Shown piece by piece: positions 33,452 to 42,282 of a DNA stretch of 64,000 nt. The notes below the pieces were generated by a model that saw nothing but the letters and a program-made list of their open reading frames with translations, was not told the DNA's origin and searched no databases. The translations under genes and the position numbers were made by a program. Source of the stretch: JAMQKA01 sp043951865 (GTDB lineage: Bacteria > Bacteroidota > Rhodothermia > Balneolales > Balneolaceae); the NCBI RefSeq assembly GCF_043951865.1, contig NZ_JBINJF010000021.1, forward strand, positions 1-64,000. Reading direction: 5' to 3'. The number at the start of each line of letters is the position of its first letter. The first letter of the stretch is position 1.

Positions 33452-34945
33452 ATGCCATCAACAACATCGGGTAAAAATGAACTCTTTTCCTCGAAGCTGG
33501 GACTTATCCTGAGTGTACTGGGCATTGCCGTTGGCACCGGTAACATCTGGCGATTCCCGCGGATTGCGGCGCAAAATGGGGGTCAGGAGGGGGCAGGGGC
33601 GTTTCTTATTGCGTGGGTCTGTTTTCTGTTCCTGTTTTCTATTCCGCTTATTATTGCTGAATACGGAATTGGGCGGCACGGGCGCAAAGGGGTTATAGGT
33701 TCATTTGTGAATCTTGTGGGAGAAAGATTTGGCTGGATGGGAGGATTTATCGGCTTTGTGGCTACCGCCATCATGTTCTATTACAGCGTTGTCGCCGGGT
33801 GGTGCCTGTACTACCTGATTGCCTCCATCACCGCGGGTCTGCCCGAGACAATGGTCCATGCCGACATGATGTGGGAGGGGTTCCAGGACTCCCTGCTGCC
33901 CCTGGTGATGCATGCTCTTATGATCACCGGCGGAGGGTATGTGGTAGTAAAGGGGATTGCATCAATCGAGCGAATAAATAAAGTTTTAATCCCCTCATTG
34001 CTTTTGGTACTCATTGTTTCTCTGGTACGATCCCTGATGCTGCCGGGCAGCGAAGCCGGTCTGCAATATCTTTTTACGCCCGACTGGTCTACTCTGGGCA
34101 AACCAGAACTGTGGCTGGAGGCTCTCACGCAAAATGCGTGGGATACCGGGGCCGCCTGGGGACTTATCCTAACCTATGCCGCCTACATGCGAAAGCGGGA
34201 TGATATCACGGTCAGCGCCTTTCAGACAGGGATCGGGAACAACCTCGTTTCGCTGGTGGCCGCCGTTATCATATTTACAACGGTTTTTGGTACGCTCTCA
34301 CCCCAGATGACCAACGGGGAGATTCTCAATGTGATGAAAACCTCGGGTCCGGCTTCCACCGGGCTGACGTTTATCTGGATGCCACAGCTCTTTTTCAAGA
34401 TGCCGGCGGGAACTGTTTTTGCCATATTGTTCTTTCTGGGACTCACTTTTGCGGCCTTCAGCTCGCTGATCTCCATGATTGAGCTGGCCAGCCGTGTTCT
34501 GGTTGACCTGGGATTGCAGAGAACCAAAGCAACGGTTGCGGTATGCACGACGGGATTTTTGTTTGGTTTGCCCTCGGCTATCTCGGTCGATTTCCTTGCA
34601 AACCAGGATTTTGTCTGGGGAGTCGGACTGATGGTTTCCGGGGCGTTTATGTCATTTGCCATCATAAAATTTGATCCTGCAAAATTTCGCAATACCCTGG
34701 TCAATACCGACAACAGGAGATACACGCTGGGGGCATGGTGGGAGGTGGTTATCAAATATGTGGTACCGGTAGAGGTGGTATCCCTGCTGGTATGGTGGAT
34801 CTATTTGAGCGCTTCAACATATGCTCCCGAGAGCTGGTACAATCCACTTAGCTCATTTTCTGTTGCTACCGTTGTCCTGCAGTGGGGCGTCGCCATGGGA
34901 TTACTCTGGTTTTATAACAAGAAATTATCCCGGAGGTCAAAATAA
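33452..34945 (+). CDS. Sodium-dependent transporter of the NSS/SNF family
   Basis: A 497-residue secondary transporter with about twelve helices, using the Na+ gradient to import an amino acid or related solute. The first helix SKLGLILSVLGIAVGTGNIWRFPRIAAQNGG is the classical NSS signature (only part quoted: VGTGNIWRFPRIAAQNGG), with the unwound Na+-binding GTGNIWRFP. WDTGAAWGLILTYAAY and LTFAAFSSLISMIELASR correspond to helices 6 and 8. The substrate cannot be predicted. It is followed by a GNAT gene 22 nt downstream. Confidence 0.93.
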   Translation: MPSTTSGKNELFSSKLGLILSVLGIAVGTGNIWRFPRIAAQNGGQEGAGAFLIAWVCFLFLFSIPLIIAEYGIGRHGRKGVIGSFVNLVGERFGWMGGFIGFVATAIMFYYSVVAGWCLYYLIASITAGLPETMVHADMMWEGFQDSLLPLVMHALMITGGGYVVVKGIASIERINKVLIPSLLLVLIVSLVRSLMLPGSEAGLQYLFTPDWSTLGKPELWLEALTQNAWDTGAAWGLILTYAAYMRKRDDITVSAFQTGIGNNLVSLVAAVIIFTTVFGTLSPQMTNGEILNVMKTSGPASTGLTFIWMPQLFFKMPAGTVFAILFFLGLTFAAFSSLISMIELASRVLVDLGLQRTKATVAVCTTGFLFGLPSAISVDFLANQDFVWGVGLMVSGAFMSFAIIKFDPAKFRNTLVNTDNRRYTLGAWWEVVIKYVVPVEVVSLLVWWIYLSASTYAPESWYNPLSSFSVATVVLQWGVAMGLLWFYNKKLSRRSK

Positions 34946-34966
34946 AGACAAATTACGCCCGGTGGT

Positions 34967-35515
34967 ATGGATTCTTTCCCTCTTATAGAAACAAACAGAA
35001 TTCGCCTGAGAAAGCCCAACGCTGGGGATATCCCATGCATTACAAAATACGCTAATCATCCCCGTATTTCAGAGATGACGCTCAGTATTCCCTATCCATA
35101 CAGGGAAAAAGATGCAATATCGTGGGTGCATATGGCCAACAAGGGCTTTGAAGATCGATCAAAGTATCTGTTTGCAATCTGCAAACTGGCCGATGACGCC
35201 TTCCTAGGTGCAGCGGGATTGGAAGTTAACCCCCGGTTCAACCGTGCAGAGCTGGGATTTTGGATCGGTGTTCCATTCTGGGGAAACGGATACGCGACTG
35301 AGGCCGTGGGAGCGATACTAGAATTTGGATTCAATCAAATAAACCTTAATAAAATTTACGCGATCCACCTGGTAAAGAATCCCGCTTCAGGACGGGTAAT
35401 GACTAAAAACGGGATGGTTAAAGAGGGCACGCTTGCAGACCATATTAAAAAAGGCGACCGGTATTGTACCGTCCTTCAATACCGCCTGACCAAGAGCGAA
35501 TACACCAGAAAGTAG
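34967..35515 (+). CDS. GNAT N-acetyltransferase, RimJ/RimL type
   Basis: A 182-residue acetyltransferase. RLRKPNAGDIPCITKYANHP near the start and the acetyl-CoA-binding LGFWIGVPFWGNGYATEAV (about residue 100) are typical of the RimJ/RimL branch, followed by LNKIYAIHLVKNPASGRVM. The acceptor may be a protein N-terminus, ribosomal protein or small amine; no specific evidence. Probably cotranscribed with the transporter. Confidence 0.85.
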   Translation: MDSFPLIETNRIRLRKPNAGDIPCITKYANHPRISEMTLSIPYPYREKDAISWVHMANKGFEDRSKYLFAICKLADDAFLGAAGLEVNPRFNRAELGFWIGVPFWGNGYATEAVGAILEFGFNQINLNKIYAIHLVKNPASGRVMTKNGMVKEGTLADHIKKGDRYCTVLQYRLTKSEYTRK

Positions 35516-35639
35516 CAGTACGAATTTGATGGACAAAATAAGTTTCAGGAACTTAATTTAGTGGCTTAAGTATAGTAAAAACAGTATAATACAAGCCTGA
35601 AAAGAGCACTTCTTTTACCACTAACCATATCCGCATATC

Positions 35640-37391
35640 ATGAAAAAGGAAGTTGGTTTACTAATACTGTGTATGGTAACGATTTCTTCTGTTGTTTTTT
35701 ATAGCTGTACAGAAGAGGGCACCAGTCGCAATGAACTGGCAGACCTTGCCAAAGCTGCGTTTGTTTCGCTGGATAGCAAGGTAGACAAGGGAACAGCCGT
35801 CACGTTTCAATATGACACTGAACCCTCCACCGAGCCGCTGGCTCCGCTGTTTGATAATCTGGGTGATCACCATTACCCGGTTTCCACGAGTAACGACCTG
35901 GCCCAGGCCTATTTTGACCAGGGGTTAAAGCTTGCTTATGCCTTTAACCACGCGGAGGCCCATCGTTCCTTTACCGAAGCGGCCCGGCTGGACCCCGGCC
36001 TTGCGATGGCGCACTGGGGACAGGCGTATGCATTGGGACCCAATATTAATGATCCCTTCCCGGATGATCAGCGCAAAATCAACGCCTACCACGCCATCCA
36101 GCAGGCGATCGACCTGATCGACAAGGTCACCGAAAAGGAACAGGCGCTGATTTTGGCCCTGGCAGAGCGGACCAGTCCCGAGCTGCAGTTCGACCTCCAT
36201 ACCCTGAACATGGCCTACATGCAGGCGATGCGGGAGGTCGCCGAATCCTACCCGGAAGATCCCGACCTGCTTACTCTTTTTGCGGAGTCGGTGATGAATA
36301 CCATGCCCTGGAACTATTGGGATAACGAGGGAAACCCCAACCCCGGTACACTTGAGGCAAAGGAGGCCCTGGAAACTGCGATGAAACTGAATCCGCGTCA
36401 CCCCGGCGCTCATCATTTTTACATTCACATGGTTGAACTTCCGCAGCCGGAATTGGCCGTGTCCAGTGCCGAAGTGCTGGGCGGATTGATGCCCGCCGCG
36501 GGTCACCTGGTGCATATGCCGTCACACATTTTTATCAGGGTGGGCCGCTATGAAGATGCGGCAAAAGCCAACATTGCAGCCATCGCTGCTGACGAGGATT
36601 ACATTTCGCAGTGTTACTCCCAGGGAATGTACCCGCTTGGCTATTTCCCGCATAATATCCACTTTTTATGGTCGGCCGCAAGCTTTCTGGGAAACAGTGA
36701 AACCGCAATTGAAGCAGCCCTGAAAACAGCTGAGAAGGTCCCGGTTGGCATGCTCAATACGCTGGCGTTCTTGCAGGATTACTATTCCACGCCGCTATTG
36801 GCTTACCTTCGTTTCGGAAGGTGGAATGATATTCTGACAATTCCCGATCCCAGCCCCTACAAGCACAACTTGGTTGTTTGGCACTACGCGCGGGGCGTCG
36901 CTTTTGTCCGGAAGGGAAATATAAAAGAAGCAGAAGAGGAGCTGAGGGCTCTTAACATGTTGATGGAGGATCCCGAGCTGGAGTCACTGGTGGCAAATTA
37001 CACCAATCCCACATCGAGCATAGTAAAAGTGGCCCAGCGTGTGGTAGCTGGTGAAATTGAAGCAGCCACCGGAAATTATGATGAGGCGATTCGGTTGCTT
37101 GAGGAGGGAGTTGAGTTCGAAGATATGCTTGTGTATAGCGAACCTGCTGCCTGGCACATCCCCGTTCGACAGACGCTGGGAGCCGTGCTGCTGAAAGCAG
37201 GCCGGGCCGCCGACGCTGAGCAGGTGTATCGAGAGGATCTTGATAAACTGAAGAATAACGGCTGGTCTCTCATGGGACTTTACCAAAGCCTGAAAGCACA
37301 AAACAGGGATGAGGAAGCCCAAAAAGTCAAACAGGAATTTGACCGCGCCTGGGCCCAGGCCGATATTGACATAGCCTCATCCGTACTCTAA
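35640..37391 (+). CDS. TPR-repeat lipoprotein
   Basis: A 583-residue protein with a type II signal peptide: hydrophobic stretch then VVFYSC with C23 as the expected lipid-modified cysteine. Helical TPR-like repeats follow, for example AYFDQGLKLAYAFNHAEAHR near 100, where each repeat begins with a short acidic or aromatic residue, and again near 430-560 (AGRAADAEQVYREDL). HHFYIHMVE and HMPSHIFIRVGRYEDA (about 255-300) contain conserved His residues typical of a family of large periplasmic/secreted TPR proteins. No enzymatic assignment. A -10-like TATAAT lies at 35585-35590. Confidence 0.82.
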   Translation: MKKEVGLLILCMVTISSVVFYSCTEEGTSRNELADLAKAAFVSLDSKVDKGTAVTFQYDTEPSTEPLAPLFDNLGDHHYPVSTSNDLAQAYFDQGLKLAYAFNHAEAHRSFTEAARLDPGLAMAHWGQAYALGPNINDPFPDDQRKINAYHAIQQAIDLIDKVTEKEQALILALAERTSPELQFDLHTLNMAYMQAMREVAESYPEDPDLLTLFAESVMNTMPWNYWDNEGNPNPGTLEAKEALETAMKLNPRHPGAHHFYIHMVELPQPELAVSSAEVLGGLMPAAGHLVHMPSHIFIRVGRYEDAAKANIAAIAADEDYISQCYSQGMYPLGYFPHNIHFLWSAASFLGNSETAIEAALKTAEKVPVGMLNTLAFLQDYYSTPLLAYLRFGRWNDILTIPDPSPYKHNLVVWHYARGVAFVRKGNIKEAEEELRALNMLMEDPELESLVANYTNPTSSIVKVAQRVVAGEIEAATGNYDEAIRLLEEGVEFEDMLVYSEPAAWHIPVRQTLGAVLLKAGRAADAEQVYREDLDKLKNNGWSLMGLYQSLKAQNRDEEAQKVKQEFDRAWAQADIDIASSVL

Positions 37392-37418
37392 GCAATGAAA
37401 TTTCATTCTAAAAGAGGA

Positions 37419-37452
37419 CCTGCCCGGGATTACAACCCGGAACCCGGGCAGG
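37419..37452 (+). terminator. Strong hairpin after the TPR lipoprotein gene
   Basis: CCTGCCCGGG (37419-37428) and CCCGGGCAGG (37443-37452) are exact complements, 28 nt after the stop codon. There is no long T-tract, so it may be rho-assisted or an mRNA-stabilising end. Confidence 0.6.
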
Positions 37453-37569
37453 ATCCATTACATTGCTATACTGCAAATGTTGAGGAGACAATAAGCACAC
37501 TTCCATTCACAAGATACCTAAATCCGGGATAAACCCTGCTCGACAGACTTTCATACAGGTGCGGCAGTA

Positions 37570-37602
37570 TTGGGTTTTGATTCAAAAAATGTAATACATT
37601 TG
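37570..37602 (+). promoter_or_regulatory. Bacteroidota-type promoter for the SGNH hydrolase gene
   Basis: TTG at 37570-37572 and TACATTTG at 37595-37602 (TAnnTTTG) are separated by 22 nt; an alternative TTTTG at 37575 gives shorter spacing. The gene starts 40 nt downstream. Confidence 0.45.
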
Positions 37603-37641
37603 GTAATCCAAACTCGCTAACACAGTTATTTTATCTATACT

Positions 37642-38409
37642 ATGACAAATAAATACACACGTCGCAGCTTTTTAGAAAACATTACATCCGCAACAGTTGC
37701 AGCAATGGGGATGGGATCATTGCTCTGGAGCTCCCGTGGCACCCCGGATGTCCAAGCTTCTGATATCGGCCTGCCTGACGGAGCAACGATCCTGTTCCAG
37801 GGTGATTCCATTACCGATGCGGGGCGAGAGAGGGAGAATGATGCTCCCAACCATCCCGGGGCCCTCGGGCACGGGTATGCATTCCTTGCAGCAGCCGAAC
37901 TTCGTTACGCGATGGCGGCAAAAAAATTACGGTGTTACAACCGGGGCATCAGCGGGAATAAAGTTTTTCAGCTGGCTGACCGCTGGCAGGAAGACTGCCT
38001 GGACCTAAAGCCGGACCTGGTGAGCATTTTGATCGGCGTGAACGATTTTTGGCATACCCTGAACGACTACGACGGAACAGTAGAAATCTATGAAAATGAC
38101 TTAAAAGCTCTTCTGGAACGAACTAAACAGGATCTGCCGAATGTGACATTGGTTATCGGTGAGCCTTTTGTTGTGGACGAGGGCACAGCCGTGGATGACC
38201 GCTGGTTCCCCGACTTCAGCGCATACCAGCAGGTGGCACGTCAGGTGGCCGACCAGTTTGGGGCGGCATTCATCCCTTACCAGCAGGTCTTCGACTCCGC
38301 ATCCAGCCAGGTGGAACCTGTCTACTGGACTGCCGACGGCGTTCATCCTACAATGGCGGGCGCTGAATTGATGGCCCAGGCGTGGCTGGAGACGGTAAAG
38401 AGGCTTTAA
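37642..38409 (+). CDS. Tat-exported SGNH/GDSL hydrolase
   Basis: A 255-residue hydrolase of the SGNH superfamily, probably an esterase acting on acyl or acetyl groups of a carbohydrate or lipid. It begins with a twin-arginine-type leader (YTRRSFLEN, then a hydrophobic stretch ending near VQA, residue 39). Block I is FQGDSITDAGR with catalytic S56, block II is GISGNKVFQLADRW, block III is IGVNDFWH, and block V is DGVHPT with the catalytic Asp and His. All four key positions are intact. It is transcribed alone. Confidence 0.88.
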   Translation: MTNKYTRRSFLENITSATVAAMGMGSLLWSSRGTPDVQASDIGLPDGATILFQGDSITDAGRERENDAPNHPGALGHGYAFLAAAELRYAMAAKKLRCYNRGISGNKVFQLADRWQEDCLDLKPDLVSILIGVNDFWHTLNDYDGTVEIYENDLKALLERTKQDLPNVTLVIGEPFVVDEGTAVDDRWFPDFSAYQQVARQVADQFGAAFIPYQQVFDSASSQVEPVYWTADGVHPTMAGAELMAQAWLETVKRL

Positions 38410-38660
38410 GGCCTTCTTATTTGGTTTGAAACGCGTTTACCGGTTAAATCTCCCATTTTTATTTCGAAGAATGATACCCGGACTATTGTCCTGTGAGTAA
38501 ATTCTCCTTCCTCCTTCTCCAGAGGAACTCGCTGCTCAAGCCTCGTTAAAGAAGCAAGCAGGAAAAAGTCTCTCTGGAACTGGCGGGGAAATGAATCGAA
38601 ACCGGGGATCTGATTTGTCTCCATCCAGTAAAGTACAAGTTTTGGCAGGTAGTGAATGAA
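38410..38660. other. Non-coding stretch after the SGNH gene
   Basis: No feature recognised. A purine-poor run CTCCTTCCTCCTTCTCC near 38505 and the following repeats at 38661 suggest an insertion-prone region. Confidence 0.3.
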
Positions 38661-38756
38661 AGGGATCTTCACAGGACTGCTATTTTGTTGGAGGTGGTTT
38701 TACCACCGACCTTATTACCCTTTAAGCGGGAGTAGAATTCCCTGAGAACGAGGAAC
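38661..38756 (-). repeat. MITE-like element B, reverse-orientation copy
   Basis: The reverse complement contains TCCTCGTTCTCAGGGAATTC, ACTCCCGCTTAAAGGGTAAT, AAGGTCGGTGG, and CACCTCCAACAAAATAGCAG, then CTGTGAAGATCCC, matching the copy at 10215 through most of its length. The end nearest the repeat A copy is lost. Confidence 0.6.
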
Positions 38757-38767
38757 TAACCCGGATT

Positions 38768-38863
38768 TATCACCGAGAAATTTGTTTTTCAGCAAGGCAA
38801 AGGGCCGTGCAGGCGTACGTTGGTACGTTGAGCCGGTGATTTGTCCTTCAACGCAGCTGAAAG
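38768..38863 (+). repeat. Dispersed palindromic repeat A, complete copy
   Basis: From TATCACCGAGAAATTTG through AGCAAGGCAAAGGG and a duplicated ACGTTG to GGTGATTTGTCC, TTCAACGCAGCTGAAAGG. Outer TCACC/GGTGA and inner GCAAGGCAAAGGG/CCTTCAACGCAGC form an imperfect hairpin. It directly abuts element B. Confidence 0.6.
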
Positions 38864-39030
38864 GCCACTTTCGCCGCCTATCACAGACTGTAATGATAAT
38901 TGGGCAGTAAGAAATGGGATAAGTTATGGTCATCCATGAAGTTACATGATGTTTATCCAACATACTCGTGAGAAATCCGGGCTAAGGGTTTGCATTGGTC
39001 CTCTTAACGGCTCTCTTGGAATGCCCGCTG

Positions 39031-39552
39031 TCAAAACGTAATGCTCATCCCTTCCTGGATATCATGAGCTACACAGAAGCCACCGTTGACCTCTACCACA
39101 TATTTGGCCGGTTCTTCTGACACAAAATTGTTTTCAGTAAACGGCTGGGTGTTGTGATGGATACGGACAATCTCCATTTTCTCGTTAATAAAAATAATAT
39201 CCAGAGAAAGCGGGGTGTTTGCCATCCAAAAGCTGCGCGGCTCTTCGTTGTCAAAGATGAACAGCATGCCCTTGTTTTTCGGCAACTGGTTTACATCCAT
39301 TAAACCGGCGCTGCGTTCAGCGTCATTGTCGGCCACGGCCACATCAACGGTGACAATGGATTCGCCTGATGAGCTCAGAAAGGTAACCTGACGGGTATAA
39401 TCGAGGGTACGTCCCCGTTGTTGAGATTCGTTTGAACGGTCCGACTTTTGGGAGTGGCATCCCAGAATCAGTAAAGGAAACAGAAGCAGAGGCATTTTTT
39501 TGAGGACGGGCGGGCAGAAAGACCGCATCCTGCTGATCAAGCTAATAATCAT
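39031..39552 (-). CDS. DUF192-domain lipoprotein
   Basis: A 173-residue protein with a lipobox (LLILGC, C32 from the first ATG; shorter starts at M9 or M20 are possible and would bring the cysteine nearer the N-terminus). The DUF192 body has DAERSAGLMDVNQLPKNKGM and SFWMANTPLSLDIIFIN, with FVSEEPAKYVVEVNGGF at the end. The domain is small and beta-rich; its function is unclear, though some annotations link it to metal- or envelope-related proteins. Transcribed alone. Confidence 0.85.
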   Translation of the reverse strand: MIISLISRMRSFCPPVLKKMPLLLFPLLILGCHSQKSDRSNESQQRGRTLDYTRQVTFLSSSGESIVTVDVAVADNDAERSAGLMDVNQLPKNKGMLFIFDNEEPRSFWMANTPLSLDIIFINEKMEIVRIHHNTQPFTENNFVSEEPAKYVVEVNGGFCVAHDIQEGMSITF

Positions 39553-40325
39553 GGCGGTGTATCAGTCGTATTTTGAATTCATTTAAAACATATTGGGTGC
39601 ATTAATCCGGATAATCAGAAGGTCCCTGTGCTGCTACTTAACAGGAGAGAAATAGATGGTTTTTTGCACATCACCTATCTCATACCTGTCATCTTAAAAG
39701 TGTTCCGTATTTTTTATTTCCTGGCAACAAGGGTTGAGATGATCCGGAATTCAGCACCCCTTGTAAAGGCGGACTTTGCAAAGCTCCCGAACCGGGGCAA
39801 TCTAAAATGAGAGAAAATCCTGACCTTTTCATCCGTATAGTATACTAACTGAAATTCAGCAATTCACTAATTCAGAGTACGTCTTACAGCTAACGAGGTG
39901 TACAAATTAGCTATTCCCGGCCCTAAATCAATAAAAAATATTCAGGGATGATTTAAACAGGCTTTGCACCTGTCAAGAGCGCTTTGTAAACCCGTTGTTT
40001 CCCAATTCCGGTATTTTCGCGTATTCGAAATTCTTATTTATGAGGCATAAACTGCGATTTCGAATGCGCTCAGGCTGTGGTATTGTACAAAATCCTGATT
40101 TTCCAAAGCATTCTGTCAAAATTGAAGCCGGGGTTAGAGTGGAGCTAAATGGTTGTGCGACGCAGATATCCCGGCAATTTGTATATATGGAAGCTTGTTG
40201 CCACCCCCGGCCCCGGTTTTGGCTCTGCGGTTTAAACCGCGGGCCCGGAGCTCGCCTGAAATCACTTTTGGCAGAATTGCTGAGATCCTTCAGTATTGAG
40301 GCGGAGCGGCCAGGTGGGGTCGTAG
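39553..40325. other. Long intergenic region upstream of rimP
   Basis: About 770 nt without a convincing gene. It contains two inverted structures: ATTCGAAAT (40023-40031) with ATTTCGAAT (40057-40065), and the perfect 14-bp palindrome GCGGTTTAAACCGC (40227-40240) followed by a GC-rich stretch. It may encode a structured RNA or belong to a long leader; no match to a known RNA family was recognised. Confidence 0.4.
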
Positions 40326-40356
40326 TTGTAATTTAGCCATTTTCAGGGTATCTTAC
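40326..40356 (+). promoter_or_regulatory. Promoter of the rimP-nusA-infB operon
   Basis: TTG (40326-40328), 20 nt, then TATCTTAC (40349-40356), the same arrangement as the rpsO promoter at 47341. Transcription would begin near 40362, a few bases before the attenuator hairpin. Confidence 0.5.
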
Positions 40357-40365
40357 GTTCCATTT

Positions 40366-40397
40366 AAGTGAGCGCCGGGAGGTTCTCACTTTTTTTT
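40366..40397 (+). terminator. Terminator-like attenuator in the rimP leader
   Basis: AAGTGAG (40366-40372) pairs with CTCACTT (40385-40391), and seven T residues run from 40391 to 40397. The hairpin lies between the promoter and rimP, so it must be read through; NusA, encoded downstream, is a plausible controller. Confidence 0.75.
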
Positions 40398-40418
40398 GTA
40401 CTTAAAGCTCGAAGAACG

Positions 40419-40880
40419 GTGACAAACGAGGTTATTGCACAACTGAAAGAGTTGGCCCAGTCGGTTCTTGAAAGAACCGATTTCTTTTTGGTGGATGCCG
40501 AGGTAAAAGGCGGAAATGAAACCATAATCTGGGTCTATATTGATGCCGAAGATCGCGGTGTCAATATGGATGAGTGCGCAGAAATAAGTAACGAACTGAG
40601 TTTTTTACTGGATGCACACGAAATTATAAATGGAAAGTATCGCCTGAATGTCTCTTCCCCCGGGTTGAGCCGCCCGTTGACGGATCGGCGCCAGTATCCC
40701 AAAAACAGGGGAAGAAAGGCACGGATTAAATACAAATCAGATGGAGAATACCGTAAGGTGGAAGGGATTCTCCGGGAAATTGATGAAACATCTATTTTTG
40801 TTGAGAAAGAAGATGGCTCAACCCAGGCCATCGGGTTTGATCAACTGGTAGAAACCAAGATCATTCCATCGATTAATTAG
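40419..40880 (+). CDS. rimP: Ribosome maturation factor RimP
   Basis: About 153 residues; assists 30S assembly by acting with S19 and S12. The N-terminal domain includes FFLVDAEVKGGNETIIWVYI and the C-terminal SH3-like domain includes RLNVSSPGLSRPLTDRRQYP. I chose the GTG at 40419: an earlier in-frame GTG at 40368 lies inside the leader hairpin and would add 17 unrelated residues. It starts the rimP-nusA-infB operon. Confidence 0.92.
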   Translation: MTNEVIAQLKELAQSVLERTDFFLVDAEVKGGNETIIWVYIDAEDRGVNMDECAEISNELSFLLDAHEIINGKYRLNVSSPGLSRPLTDRRQYPKNRGRKARIKYKSDGEYRKVEGILREIDETSIFVEKEDGSTQAIGFDQLVETKIIPSIN

Positions 40881-40904
40881 AGATTAGAGTGAGGAGCTAA
40901 ATAC

Positions 40905-42161
40905 ATGGACAACGATATTTCAAAACAGATTGTACAGTCATTTGCCGAGATCGCAAAAGATAAAGATATCGACAAGGATCTTTTGCTCTCCATCCTGGAA
41001 GATGTATTCCGGACCATGATTCGGAAAAAATACAATGAGAATGATGACGCGTTCGAGGTGATCATCAACGCCGACCGAGGCGATATCCAGATTCTTCACA
41101 TCCGCGAGGTGGTGCCCAGGGAGGAGTTCACCAACGAAGTTACCGAAATCACTCTTGAAGAGGCTCAAAAACACGATCCAGATCTCGAACTCTATGATGA
41201 GTTTGCCCAGGAAATTTCAATCCAGGACTTCGGCCGCCGGGCGGTAATGATGGCCCGCCAGCAGCTGGCCCAGCGGATCCGGGAGATTGAAAAGGACAAT
41301 ATTTTTGAGGAGTACAGCGATCGGGTCGGAGAAATTGTGCTCGGTGACGTATACCAGGTGCGCAACAAGGAGATCCTGGTCAATCACAACGGGGTGGAGC
41401 TGGTACTTCCCAAAAGTGAACAGATTTACAAAGACCGGTACCGCAAGGGAGATACGATCCGGGCGGTGGTCAAGGAGGTTCGTCGGCAGGGAGGAACCCC
41501 GGCGGTTATTATTTCCCGAACATCCCCGCTGTTTTTGGAGCGCCTGTTTGAAAATGAGATTCCGGAAGTATATGACGGCATAATTGAGCTGGTGGAGATC
41601 GCCCGCGAGCCCGGAGACCGTTCAAAAGTGGCGGTGCGCTCGCACGACGAACGGGTTGACCCGGTGGGCGCCTGCGTGGGCATGAAGGGGATCCGGATCC
41701 ATGCGATCGTCCGCGAGTTGCAAAATGAGAATATTGATGTGATAAATTATACTGACGACAAGCACGAATTCATCAAGCGGGCCCTGCAGCCGGCCAAGGT
41801 TCTGCGTGTGGAATTAAGCTCCGACGGCTCGCACGCTGATGTTCTGGTGCCGGCCGACGAGGTGTCGAAGGCGATCGGCAAGGGGGGCGTTAACATAAGG
41901 CTGGCTTCCAAACTGACCGACACAGAAATTGATGTCTACCGTGAAGTGGAAGAGGAGGATGACATCGATCTGCAGGAATTTGAAATCGACTTTGGTCCGC
42001 AGGTGATCGAATTGCTCCACGATATCGGATGCGATACCGCCCGTGCCGTACTTGAACTGGACGAGGAGGAGATTGTCCGGCGCACGGAGGGAAAAATAAA
42101 TGAACAGGAGGCTGAGCGTATTATTGATATTATCGCCTATGAGTTTGAAGATGAGGAATAG
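40905..42161 (+). CDS. nusA: Transcription termination/antitermination factor NusA
   Basis: A 418-residue RNA-polymerase-binding factor. The N-terminal domain (about 1-125) begins DISKQIVQSFAEIAKDKDID; the S1 domain holds GDVYQVRNKEILVNHNGVEL; KH1 includes VGACVGMKGIRIHAIVREL and KH2 includes DEVSKAIGKGGVNIRLASKL. A short acidic C-terminus with one helix-hairpin-helix-like segment (IGCDTARAVLELDEEEIVRR) follows. It is 24 nt downstream of rimP. Confidence 0.96.
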   Translation: MDNDISKQIVQSFAEIAKDKDIDKDLLLSILEDVFRTMIRKKYNENDDAFEVIINADRGDIQILHIREVVPREEFTNEVTEITLEEAQKHDPDLELYDEFAQEISIQDFGRRAVMMARQQLAQRIREIEKDNIFEEYSDRVGEIVLGDVYQVRNKEILVNHNGVELVLPKSEQIYKDRYRKGDTIRAVVKEVRRQGGTPAVIISRTSPLFLERLFENEIPEVYDGIIELVEIAREPGDRSKVAVRSHDERVDPVGACVGMKGIRIHAIVRELQNENIDVINYTDDKHEFIKRALQPAKVLRVELSSDGSHADVLVPADEVSKAIGKGGVNIRLASKLTDTEIDVYREVEEEDDIDLQEFEIDFGPQVIELLHDIGCDTARAVLELDEEEIVRRTEGKINEQEAERIIDIIAYEFEDEE

Positions 42162-42282
42162 CCTGTAACTCTCCCTCGTCGGTATTTGAAAACAGGTGAA
42201 TACTTTTTTCTAAATTACTTTAAATACACTTTATATCTGAATATCTTACGGAGCTACTCAGGTATATCGATAAAATATTTTT

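Noticed and set aside
38406..38672. An 88-residue minus-strand frame next to repeat B
   Set aside because: It overlaps the repeat and has no recognised motif; likely decayed or non-coding sequence.
39995..40336. A 113-residue open frame before rimP
   Set aside because: No ribosome-binding site, biased Arg/Cys/Gly composition, and it crosses the palindrome at 40227-40240.
40368..40418. GTG at 40368 as the rimP start
   Set aside because: It lies inside the attenuator stem; the extra 17 residues do not resemble RimP, and the GTG at 40419 gives a normal N-terminus.
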